Shown: positions 9,073 through 15,954 of the stretch, in pieces | Layout: each line of letters begins with the position of its first letter | How positions within the stretch are numbered: position 1 is the stretch's first letter | Origin: Pedobacter zeae | GTDB lineage: Bacteria > Bacteroidota > Bacteroidia > Sphingobacteriales > Sphingobacteriaceae | Reading direction: 5' to 3' | Assembly (NCBI RefSeq): GCF_014196715.1 | Contig: NZ_JACIEF010000004.1 | Location: 186,001 to 250,000 of the forward strand | DNA length: 64,000 nucleotides | Position numbers and translations under genes: made by a program | Notes under the pieces: generated by a model | What the model was told of the DNA's origin: nothing | The model's input: only the letters and a program-made list of their open reading frames with translations | The model's database searches: none

Positions 9073-10134
9073 TTAATTGGCATAAAGTGCTTCTCTCATT
9101 TCTACAAGCAAAGATTCAATCAGCTTTGCATCCGGTTTTTCTTGAAGCTTACTAGTTAATATTTCTTTTTCTATTTGTAGTATCAGATTTTCTGCCATTT
9201 TTAATATTTCATTGTATTCAAATTCGCCTCTTTTTATAGATAACAGTTCATCCCGGTTTTGTCTTTTTACATTTAATTTTCCATCCCGAACAATTTCAAG
9301 GGCCACTTGTAATAGCCTGATGGTATGCATCATATTTTTCGCATCATAATCTTTGCCATGACTTTTGTTTAATGTAAACCGCGCTTCATTCCGTTTTTCT
9401 ACCCATTCCCAATATTCGTTATGTTCTTTGCAATATGAGGAATAGCTATCCTGATTGAAAAACAAATACCCAATCTCTTTTTCTCCGTTAGGTATAGAGG
9501 ATACCGAGACATCATTAGCAATTTCTTTATTTGCAATTCCTTTGTAACCAAATTTCTTTTCCGCATCATAAAACAGCGCATATAGGTTTTTAACATTTGG
9601 AATTTTCGATAAACCACAATCTGCCATAGAAATGTTGTGGTTTTTTAACCAGGCATTAGCTTTAACCGATGAATAACCCTCTGTAATAAAGCAAAAATCC
9701 AAAACTGTTTTCCTTTTTTTGGGCATTGGGTTTAAAATTTTCTTATTCAAACCTTTTGCTTTTCTGATCTGGGTTAAGGCGTATCCTCCAAAAGTATCTT
9801 TGCATAATCTGGATAAAAAAATATCGATGTTGAGTTTATCCATTATTGGATGCCTGTACAGAATGCACTCTTCTGGCGTAGCTAAAATTTCTACGATATT
9901 TGGATTATTCTTGATCAGTAATTCAACAAAGCGCCCAATTTCATAATATACCTCATCATTGCTTTCATTACTGATCTGTGGAATGTACTTCAGCCCAAAA
10001 AACATTTCTTTTGGCATATAATATACTCCTTTAATATCGGTGTCTGATTGCTGTGTATCTAATCCATAAGCTTTGCTACCACTTAAACATTCAAATAAAA
10101 GTAGATTTTTATCCTTTAAATCTTTAATCGTCAT
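9073..10134 (-). CDS. RlaP-like nucleotidyltransferase (copy 1)
   Basis: A 353-residue protein of the polymerase-beta nucleotidyltransferase superfamily, closest by eye to the RlaP group (PF10127) described as an RNA-ligase-associated nucleotidyltransferase. The N-terminus holds the core motif SGSKAYGLDTQQSDTDIKG: the GS loop, then D-x-D as metal ligands. The rest is helical, with a C-terminal helical pair. It overlaps the second RlaP-like gene by 11 bases and ends 9 bases before rtcB, so all three are one translational unit. The reaction is unknown; nucleotide addition to damaged RNA ends is the inference from context. Confidence 0.75.
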   Translation of the reverse strand: MTIKDLKDKNLLLFECLSGSKAYGLDTQQSDTDIKGVYYMPKEMFFGLKYIPQISNESNDEVYYEIGRFVELLIKNNPNIVEILATPEECILYRHPIMDKLNIDIFLSRLCKDTFGGYALTQIRKAKGLNKKILNPMPKKRKTVLDFCFITEGYSSVKANAWLKNHNISMADCGLSKIPNVKNLYALFYDAEKKFGYKGIANKEIANDVSVSSIPNGEKEIGYLFFNQDSYSSYCKEHNEYWEWVEKRNEARFTLNKSHGKDYDAKNMMHTIRLLQVALEIVRDGKLNVKRQNRDELLSIKRGEFEYNEILKMAENLILQIEKEILTSKLQEKPDAKLIESLLVEMREALYAN

Positions 10135-10882
10135 AACGGTTTATGGTATTTCTAAAAAAGGCGTCGAGCATTTCGGTGCCGAAACTTTCTTTTGGTAAAT
10201 CTTTGGCCCGTTCGGTACAGTTTTTAAACTCCTCATCAATATATTTACGCAGTTCTGAGTCAATTTTGATAAGAAAACTTTCTGCAGATGATGATTTTAA
10301 TATAATTAGATTTTTAACCAATGTTTGAAGCTGCGCTGGCATTAGGGTTAAAAGTGGTCCAATAGTCATTGGAGCAATACTCTTTTTCTCTAAACACCAT
10401 TTTGCCGAAAGTAATGGGCGAAGTACATAAAAAAGCTTTTTAATCTTGATTTCATCGCCATTTACGGTTCCCAATGCGCCATGTGCTATTCCCAGATAAT
10501 GGTTGATATTCGTTTTTCTGTAGAAATAAGATTGACATAATTTCCATAATTCATTTCTAAAATCATTCTGTTCTCTGTATACAATAGGCGATTGTAGCCA
10601 TTCAAAGGGAGTGGTATTCGATTTTCGGATTAATTTAAGAATCTTTTTAATATCCCATCCATAAATATCAAGTTCGTCGTTAATTGGAAAACCCAGTTGA
10701 TCGTCTTTTTCCGAAACGGAAAGATAATAATCATGTGGGCGCACATAGATAAAACGCACATCGAAATCGCTATCCGGTGAGGGGAATTCCCATCCTCTAC
10801 TTCCTGATTCGCACGCAAATAATATTTTGATATCGTTTGATCGTTCTATTTCTGCAAGTTTGTTTATAATGGCGGTTTTCAT
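10124..10882 (-). CDS. RlaP-like nucleotidyltransferase (copy 2)
   Basis: Second member of the same superfamily, but only distantly similar to its neighbour. The start is taken at the ATG ending at 10882 (MKTAIINKLAEIE, 252 residues); an ATG at 10894 is possible. The catalytic core is clearer here: CESGSRGWEFPSPDSDFDVR gives the GS loop and the D-x-D metal ligands, followed by WDIKKILKLI and a helical C-terminal half. Its 3' end overlaps the next gene by 11 bases. A 62-base gap with a hairpin separates it from the slipin gene upstream. Biochemical role is not known; an RNA-repair role is inferred from linkage to rtcB. Confidence 0.75.
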   Translation of the reverse strand: MKTAIINKLAEIERSNDIKILFACESGSRGWEFPSPDSDFDVRFIYVRPHDYYLSVSEKDDQLGFPINDELDIYGWDIKKILKLIRKSNTTPFEWLQSPIVYREQNDFRNELWKLCQSYFYRKTNINHYLGIAHGALGTVNGDEIKIKKLFYVLRPLLSAKWCLEKKSIAPMTIGPLLTLMPAQLQTLVKNLIILKSSSAESFLIKIDSELRKYIDEEFKNCTERAKDLPKESFGTEMLDAFFRNTINRYDD

Positions 10883-10898
10883 TTTTGTTCTCATTAAT

Positions 10899-10930
10899 CC
10901 CCGGCAGGCAACATTCACCATGCCGAGGGG
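10899..10930 (-). other. Mid-operon hairpin between slipin and RlaP-like genes
   Basis: CCCCGGCA (10899-10906) and TGCCGAGGGG (10921-10930) can pair with a two-base bulge around a 14-base loop. On the transcribed minus strand no U-run follows, so it is not a normal terminator. It overlaps the region just before the RlaP-like start and could affect processing or initiation. Confidence 0.4.
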
Positions 10931-10944
10931 TTTCTAAATTTAGT

Positions 10945-12042
10945 TTATTTCACGAAGATTTGCTTCAATTGATCTACAATTTGGCCGCTGCCCGATAAGC
11001 TGATGGTATTGATTTTCTCTGCGATTTTTTCCACGTATTCCATCTCTTTCAACTTGTACAGCATGCTGTTATCTTCCATTAATTTAGCGGTGTTCAGCAA
11101 ACTTCTGGTCGAGGCAGTTTCTTCCCTTCGGGTTATGATATTGGCTTGCGCCCTTTTCTCGGCAATTAAGACCTGGTTCATAATCTCTTTAACATCACCC
11201 GGTAAAACAATGTCTTTAACACCACAGTTGGTCAATTTTATGCCCAAATTTTCAACTTTATCCAAGGTAATGGACATTACCATTTCGGCCACTTTTTCTT
11301 TGCCTTCCATTAATTCGTCAAACGTCATTAAGCCAATACATTCTCTTAATGCCAATTGCATGGTGATGTACAATTGTTTTTCGAATTCCTTGTTCTCCAA
11401 TAACGCCCTGATCATATCATCAACTTTATATTGAATGCTGAAGTTTACCCGCAATTGTGCTTTATCTTTTGTTAAAATTTCTTGCCCGGTAATCTCCATA
11501 TTCAATTGTCTGATATCAGCTTTCAAAACCTGAATACTTGTACTGTTTTTCCAGTAAACATAGTTTCCGGCTTCCATTATCCTTTCAAATTTGCCATCAA
11601 TAAATAACAAAGCCTTTTCGAATGATTCTACTTTATAAGCCCTGATGTAATTTAACAATGGTGCTTTCTCCAATAAATTTTTATCAATTGCTTCGTCAAT
11701 ATTAATGTTGTTGATATCTACCTTAACAAAGTTATACGCTGATAAACCTTTCCAAATGGCATGCTTGCCTGCTGTTAAAACGCTTTTGAAGTTCCCGTTA
11801 CGGTAAACCAGTGCCAATTCATTATCGGCCACATCTATTACGTGCACCAGATTGATAAAATCAGTGTTTGTTAATAATACTTCTAGTTCTGCAAGGGTGA
11901 AAAAATATTCTTTTCCCATGTCGTACAGGGTCATATCTTCACCGAAACCTAACCAGTAAGTTCCTGCTGTTAAAACGTTTTTTAATTTTCCTTTTTTAAA
12001 CACCAATCCAACATAATTGGTGTTAATTGTTACTCTTTTCAT
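10945..12042 (-). CDS. SPFH/band-7 (slipin-like) protein with triplicated N-terminal module
   Basis: A 365-residue protein. The second half has the SPFH/band-7 look: LTKDKAQLRVNFSIQYKVDD, a helical segment, then a coiled-coil-prone VLIAEKRAQANIITRREET and a C-terminal helix. SPFH proteins assemble into membrane-associated rings or scaffolds. No N-terminal transmembrane helix is visible, so attachment to membrane is uncertain. The first 180 residues contain three copies of a short module ending in (V/I)(L/M)xAG, at about residues 12-30, 77-97 and 144-164. It is the first protein gene of the cluster with two RlaP-like genes and rtcB, and follows the structured RNA region. Confidence 0.8.
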   Translation of the reverse strand: MKRVTINTNYVGLVFKKGKLKNVLTAGTYWLGFGEDMTLYDMGKEYFFTLAELEVLLTNTDFINLVHVIDVADNELALVYRNGNFKSVLTAGKHAIWKGLSAYNFVKVDINNINIDEAIDKNLLEKAPLLNYIRAYKVESFEKALLFIDGKFERIMEAGNYVYWKNSTSIQVLKADIRQLNMEITGQEILTKDKAQLRVNFSIQYKVDDMIRALLENKEFEKQLYITMQLALRECIGLMTFDELMEGKEKVAEMVMSITLDKVENLGIKLTNCGVKDIVLPGDVKEIMNQVLIAEKRAQANIITRREETASTRSLLNTAKLMEDNSMLYKLKEMEYVEKIAEKINTISLSGSGQIVDQLKQIFVK

Positions 12043-12370
12043 GTTTTTTGATGTTAAGATTTATAGTTGTTTAATTTTTCCTTTATAAGGCATTGTAAAA
12101 GCGCATTCATTTGTTTATTGCGGAAGTAAAAGGAATCATGATGTTTTTAAGAATGAAATCAAGCCTTTTAAGTCCAATATATCCTGAGGATTTTGTGTGC
12201 TGTTTTGCTGATTTGATTTTTAAACCAATTCTTTCATCTTTTTTACTCACAAAGCAAAAGGCAAATTTGCTTTTTAAGACTTAAGAAAAATCTTGTAGCC
12301 AAATGCGGTTTTACATTGCTATTCTTTTGAGCTATTTGAAAAGTTGCCCTTCTTTTTGTTTTGGATTTTG

Positions 12371-12440
12371 AGTCCTAAACGCTTACCAATTAGCTATTCC
12401 AAGTTACAGTTGGAAGCAGGATTCGAACCTGCATATTTGG
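12371..12440 (-). ncRNA. tRNA-like module 2, circularly permuted
   Basis: Same order as module 1. T arm GCAGG-TTCGAAT-CCTGC (12416-12432) is followed by TTCCAA, a 7-base loop, TTGGAA (6-bp closed acceptor, 12397-12415), TA, and a D arm GCT-AATTGGTA-AGC with the conserved GG. The anticodon-stem equivalent is weaker: CCAAA before the T arm against TTTAG after the D arm, four of five pairs. A hairpin with a Leu(CAA)-like anticodon loop follows immediately. Confidence 0.6.
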
Positions 12441-12507
12441 TTGTTACTCTAACCCCTGAGTTATTCCGGCACGGGCCGGAAGTGGGATTCGAACCCACGA
12501 CACACAA
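12440..12507 (-). ncRNA. tRNA-like module 1, circularly permuted
   Basis: On the minus strand, in tRNA numbering: GTTGT (39-43), a 5-base variable loop GTGTC, T arm GTGGG-TTCGAAT-CCCAC (12482-12498), 3' acceptor strand TTCCGGC, loop CCGT, 5' acceptor strand GCCGGAA (12464-12470), TA (8-9), D arm ACTC-AGGGGTTA-GAGT (12446-12461), A26, then ACAAC (27-31), which can pair with GTTGT. The acceptor stem is a perfect 7 bp but closed by a tetraloop, with no CCA end. The only tRNA part missing is the anticodon loop, which is where the flanking RNA enters. Confidence 0.7.
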
Positions 12508-12832
12508 CGTGTTTAGACAAACTATCACCATCCTGATCAGTACATTCCATGCAATTGCACGAATACTTTGGGGCCATACAGAAACCCGCAACCGGGATCA
12601 GTTTTGATGTAGTGTTGCCATCCCGGTTATTCACCGGAATTTCTTTATAAATGATCTGATTTATATACGTTACCCTGTTCCACCTAACGGGAACAGGGGT
12701 TTCCTGCTGACTTAAATAATCAGCAGCAGCACGACGGAGAGCGCGTATCATTTAACAGTAAACTGTCTTTATAAATCAAGGTTGTTATTGTTGATGTTTT
12801 TCAAAGAACTTCATTATCGACTGGCGACATTA

Positions 12833-12840
12833 CAAAGATG
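12833..12840 (-). promoter_or_regulatory. Possible minus-strand -7 element for the RNA/slipin/rtcB transcript
   Basis: CATCTTTG on the minus strand is one base off the Bacteroidota TAnnTTTG element. The expected -33 TTG is absent; the 12850-12870 palindrome occupies that place. This fits a weak promoter controlled by a DNA-binding protein, but it is inference from position only. Confidence 0.35.
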
Positions 12841-12849
12841 CCACCACCC

Positions 12850-12870
12850 CTGCGCGGCTGATTTGCGCAG
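12850..12870. promoter_or_regulatory. Operator-like palindrome 1
   Basis: CTGCGC and GCGCAG arms separated by 9 bases, total 21 bp. The same 21-bp layout recurs at 12962-12982. Lies just upstream of a possible leftward promoter for the structured RNA and rtcB cluster. WYL-domain regulators typically bind inverted repeats, and one is encoded alongside. Confidence 0.6.
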
Positions 12871-12961
12871 TAAAAAATATTTTGAGGTTATTTATTTAAA
12901 TTATTGATATACAGCATAATAAATTTTGTTTTTTGTTAAAAATATTTCTTTTTGCTGTTAA

Positions 12962-12982
12962 CTGCGCAATTGTATTGCGTAG
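12962..12982. promoter_or_regulatory. Operator-like palindrome 2
   Basis: CTGCGCAA and TTGCGTAG arms (one mismatch) around 5 bases, 21 bp in all. Its right arm contains the TTG that serves as the likely -33 element of the WYL gene promoter, so binding here would block transcription of the regulator gene. Confidence 0.6.
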
Positions 12983-13006
12983 ATTGAAAACGCTTTCATA
13001 TCTTTA
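12975..13006 (+). promoter_or_regulatory. Promoter of the WYL regulator gene
   Basis: TTG at 12975-12977, 21 bases, then TATCTTTA at 12999-13006, close to the Bacteroidota TTG-N19-23-TAnnTTTG pattern. The start codon is 50 bases further on. Overlaps operator-like palindrome 2. Confidence 0.5.
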
Positions 13007-13055
13007 GCTTCAAGAAATCACCAGATTTTTGGCACAAACTTAAAATCACGCTAAA

Positions 13056-14108
13056 ATGGCCATCAATAAATTAGCCCTCATTCGATACAAAACCATCGAC
13101 GATTGTTTGAGAAACCGGTTCCGAAAATGGACACTGGATGATCTTATCGAAAAAGTTGCCGAAACCCTTTACGAGCTGGAAGGTATAACCAGTGGAGTGA
13201 GCAAACGTACCATTCAGGCCGATATTCAGTTGATGCGGAGTGATAAGCTTGGTTATAATGCACCGATCATTGTAAAAGATAAACGCTTTTATGCTTACGG
13301 AGACCCAAATTTCAGTATCACCAAAGCACCGATCAATAATGCGGATGTAGATAAAATGAAAGAAATTGTTGGTGTGCTGAAACAGTTTAATGCCTTTAAT
13401 TACTTCGACGAAATGAGCGATATGATTGCCCGTCTGGAAAATAACCTTTATAAATCGACCAAACAGAGCGGTAATAATATCCAGCTGGAAAGCAATAAAC
13501 TGGTTAAGGGTTTGGAATGTATTCCTCCTTTATATCAGGCAGTTTTAAATAAACGGTCGCTGCTGATCGAATATAAATCGTTCAAAGCACAGCAATCGCA
13601 ACAGGCGATTTATTATCCATACCTGTTAAAAGAGTACAGGAACCGTTGGTTTTTAATCTGTAAGGCTAAAAAACGGCCGGGTATCTTAAATCTGGCTTTA
13701 GACCGTATTGTAGAATTTCAGGAACTGCCGAATGAAACTTTTGTTGCTTATGAAGGGGTAGATTTTGACCGTTATTACGATGATTTGATCGGGGTAACCA
13801 AAAACCACAAAGACAGGGCGCATAAAGTTATATTGGAGTTTACCAATGATCATGCACCTTATGTCATTACCAAACCTTTGCATACTTCGCAGATAATATT
13901 ATCAAAAAACGAAAAAACAACCATTTTTAGAATAGATGTTGTACTGAACTATGAGTTGGAACGCGAGATTTTGGGCTTTGGAGAATGTGTTAGGGTGCGT
14001 TCACCAAAATTGTTGATCTGGAAAATAAAAAAACGTTTGCAGCAAACTTATGAGCAGTATGAAACCCTCCAAAAGGAAAAAGAGGCTCTTGAAAATTCCA
14101 TGCCTTAG
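13056..14108 (+). CDS. WYL-domain transcriptional regulator
   Basis: A 350-residue regulator: an N-terminal winged-helix-like DNA-binding region (SKRTIQADIQLMRSD near residues 50-64) and a WYL domain in the second half (IYYPYLLKEYRNRWFLICKA, then LNLALDRIVEF). C-terminal LKxxI-type helix after LLIWKIKKRLQQ. WYL domains are thought to sense nucleic acids or nucleotides and often govern defence or DNA/RNA-damage genes. It diverges from the structured RNA and slipin-RlaP-RlaP-rtcB cluster, and two matching palindromes lie between them, so it probably controls that cluster and itself. Effector unknown. GH32 starts 57 bases downstream and may be read through. Confidence 0.85.
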   Translation: MAINKLALIRYKTIDDCLRNRFRKWTLDDLIEKVAETLYELEGITSGVSKRTIQADIQLMRSDKLGYNAPIIVKDKRFYAYGDPNFSITKAPINNADVDKMKEIVGVLKQFNAFNYFDEMSDMIARLENNLYKSTKQSGNNIQLESNKLVKGLECIPPLYQAVLNKRSLLIEYKSFKAQQSQQAIYYPYLLKEYRNRWFLICKAKKRPGILNLALDRIVEFQELPNETFVAYEGVDFDRYYDDLIGVTKNHKDRAHKVILEFTNDHAPYVITKPLHTSQIILSKNEKTTIFRIDVVLNYELEREILGFGECVRVRSPKLLIWKIKKRLQQTYEQYETLQKEKEALENSMP

Positions 14109-14165
14109 TTAAACGTTTTAGTAATTGGATTCTTATTTGTATTTTAAAGGCTCAATAACCAAATT

Positions 14166-15683
14166 ATGAGCAGAATCAAATATATTTTATCCATCCTTAT
14201 GGCTTGTTCGTTAAACACTTTTGCGCAGCAAGCTACTCCTCAATGGCGGCCAGATTATCATTTTACTGCACCAACCAATTGGTTAAATGATCCTAACGGA
14301 TTAATTTATCTCAATGGTGAATACCATTTATTTTACCAGTATAATCCGGTCGAAAATAAATGGGGGCACATGAGCTGGGGGCATGCCAAAAGTAAAGACC
14401 TGGTAAATTGGGAACACCTGCCGGTTGCCATCCCCGAAAAGATTACCAAAGATACCACCACCATGATTTTCTCTGGTTCGGCAGTTTTGGATAAACAAAA
14501 TGTAAGTGGTTTAGGCAATGGGAAAGCACCCATTCTGGCTTTTTATACGGCCGATTTACCTAAACAGCGTAATGAATCGCAGTATATGGCTTATAGCAAC
14601 GATGGTGGCTTAACTTTTACCAACTATGCGAAAAACCCCATTATCGATTTGAACAAAAAGGATTTCCGCGATCCGAATGTGTGGTGGCACGAGACTTCTA
14701 AACAATGGATCATGACGGTTGCAATGGTTGATGAGCATCAGGTACGGTTTTACGGTTCAAACAACCTGAAAGACTGGTCCATGCTCAGCGATTTTGGTAA
14801 GCAAGGTAACCAGGGTAGTGGTTGGGAATGTCCTTTCATCATTCCGTTGGCGGTTGATGGAGATAAGAAAAATACCAAATGGGTACTGATGATTTCGCTC
14901 TTTGGGCCGAAAGGGCCAACCATGCAGTACTTTGTAGGTGATTTTGACGGCAAAACTTTTAAAAATGATAACGATGCGCAGTTAACTTTGCTGGTTGATG
15001 ATGGCGATTCGTTTTATGCGGCCATTCCATGGAACAATGCGCCAAATGATAAACGTATTCTTTTGGGCTGGTTGCAGCCGGGCGGTAGAGAAACCTTCCC
15101 ATGGAAAGGGCAGATGTCCATCCCGAGGGACCTGGCATTAAAAACCACCCCCGCAGGTATAAGGTTGTTTCAGCAACCAAGTTCGGTTATTGCAGGCAAT
15201 CTTAAAAAACTGGCCCAAAACCGGCTAATATCCAAACAGAATCTGGCTATTAACGGCGAACTGAAACTGGGTGAAATTACCAATACAAACTGGATTGAAG
15301 CAGAGTTTGATCTGCGTGATGCTAAAAATGCGGGCTTTAAGCTGGCCCAGTTAAAAGATGGGCAAGGGAAAGTGATTAAAGAAATCGAGGTGGGTTATCA
15401 AGCGGATAAAAACGAACTGTATGTAAATTGCTCGCGCTCAGAAAAAGGGATCAAAAACGATAAAAATATCATTCAAAATGCTAAAATGAATCCCGTAGGC
15501 GGTAAAGTGAAAATTCAGATCCTGATTGATAAATCATCACTTGAAGTTTTTGGCAATGGAGGTGAAAAGGTGATTTCAACCATGATTTTCCCGGACGAAA
15601 AAGCAAGAGGAATAACGGTGTTTGCTAAAGAAGGAAGCTGTACCTTAAGCCGTTTAAAGATCTGGGATTTGAGCAAGAAATAA
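14166..15683 (+). CDS. Secreted glycoside hydrolase family 32 (levanase/inulinase/invertase type)
   Basis: Hydrolyses beta-fructosides such as levan, inulin or sucrose. The 505 residues begin with a signal peptide (MSRIKYILSILMACSLNTFAQ). The GH32 nucleophile motif WLNDPNG is at about residues 39-45 with Asp42; KKDFRDPNVWW holds the RDP transition-state Asp; GSGWECPFIIPL holds the EC acid/base Glu. A C-terminal beta-sandwich follows (LEVFGNGGEKVIST). Probably periplasmic or exported. No SusC/SusD pair is adjacent. A PfkB-type kinase at 60107 could act on released fructose. Exo versus endo mode cannot be told by eye. Confidence 0.9.
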   Translation: MSRIKYILSILMACSLNTFAQQATPQWRPDYHFTAPTNWLNDPNGLIYLNGEYHLFYQYNPVENKWGHMSWGHAKSKDLVNWEHLPVAIPEKITKDTTTMIFSGSAVLDKQNVSGLGNGKAPILAFYTADLPKQRNESQYMAYSNDGGLTFTNYAKNPIIDLNKKDFRDPNVWWHETSKQWIMTVAMVDEHQVRFYGSNNLKDWSMLSDFGKQGNQGSGWECPFIIPLAVDGDKKNTKWVLMISLFGPKGPTMQYFVGDFDGKTFKNDNDAQLTLLVDDGDSFYAAIPWNNAPNDKRILLGWLQPGGRETFPWKGQMSIPRDLALKTTPAGIRLFQQPSSVIAGNLKKLAQNRLISKQNLAINGELKLGEITNTNWIEAEFDLRDAKNAGFKLAQLKDGQGKVIKEIEVGYQADKNELYVNCSRSEKGIKNDKNIIQNAKMNPVGGKVKIQILIDKSSLEVFGNGGEKVISTMIFPDEKARGITVFAKEGSCTLSRLKIWDLSKK

Positions 15684-15714
15684 CAACAATGATAACTTGT
15701 CATGTTGAGCCTGT

Positions 15715-15759
15715 CGAAACGCCTCACATATTTTAAAGGCAGGCCCTTCGACAGGTTAA
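15715..15759. repeat. Intergenic inverted repeat (CCTGTCGAA/TTCGACAGG)
   Basis: Nine-base perfect arms around a loop of about 26 bases, downstream of the GH32 gene. A related gtcat...tcgacaggctca sequence recurs near 55858-55915. A scrap of the tcgaaatgacgg family follows at about 15824-15840. Confidence 0.55.
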
Positions 15760-15954
15760 CATTAACTGACTGCGAAAAGAATCGTTATTTCCCTGGAGTC
15801 TACGGGTTTTTCACCGGTGCACTCGGCTCGAAATGACGGTCTCTCAGAAGCTATCACTCCCATTGATTTTTATAGGATAAATTACATCCTCAGGGTAACA
15901 ATTCCAGGCCTTACATAAATGATGTGTCCTGAACCACTCACTATGGGCTAAAAA

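Larger units (their letters stand above)
12358..12726 (-). ncRNA. Structured RNA with two permuted tRNA-like modules (Y-RNA-like candidate)
   Basis: Read on the minus strand, this region gives hairpins at 12704-12726, 12673-12698, 12590-12628 and 12539-12567, then two tRNA-like modules, then an anticodon-arm-like hairpin with the 7-base loop CTCAAAA. Both T loops are TTCGAAT with perfect 5-bp stems, so the minus strand is the right orientation. The parts run in permuted order (T arm, acceptor, D arm), so these are not ordinary tRNA genes. Transcript ends are not known; it may be the leader of the slipin-RlaP-RlaP-rtcB transcript or be processed from it. Bacterial YrlA-type Y RNAs carry a tRNA-like domain and in Salmonella lie beside rtcBA, but no Ro60 gene is present here. 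Confidence 0.65.
12043..13055. other. 1-kb intergenic region between slipin and WYL regulator
   Basis: No credible protein gene. From right to left it holds the WYL-gene promoter with an operator-like palindrome (12962-12982), a second palindrome (12850-12870), a run of strong hairpins (12539-12726), two tRNA-like modules (about 12381-12507), an anticodon-arm-like hairpin (12358-12380), and about 300 AT-rich bases before slipin. The last part includes an inverted repeat AAAGCAAA/TTTGCTTT at 12251-12273. Confidence 0.8.

Noticed and set aside
12381..12500. Two ordinary tRNA genes on the minus strand.
   Set aside because: T arms and D arms are perfect, but no acceptor strand precedes the D arm of the same unit in normal order with a 17-base anticodon arm, and only 13 bases separate D arm 1 from T arm 2. 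The parts fit only in permuted order, without CCA.
12344..12607. An 87-codon + strand reading frame with AGFEPAY and VGFEPTT.
   Set aside because: These peptides are the antisense translation of the two T arms (GGATTCGAACC); such GFEPT frames are a known false-gene pattern over tRNA-like sequence.
12461..12751. A 96-codon minus-strand reading frame ending in CRGFESHFR.
   Set aside because: It runs through all the hairpins and the first T arm; its end is the sense translation of the T arm. RNA structure explains the sequence better than a protein, though a short leader peptide cannot be fully excluded.
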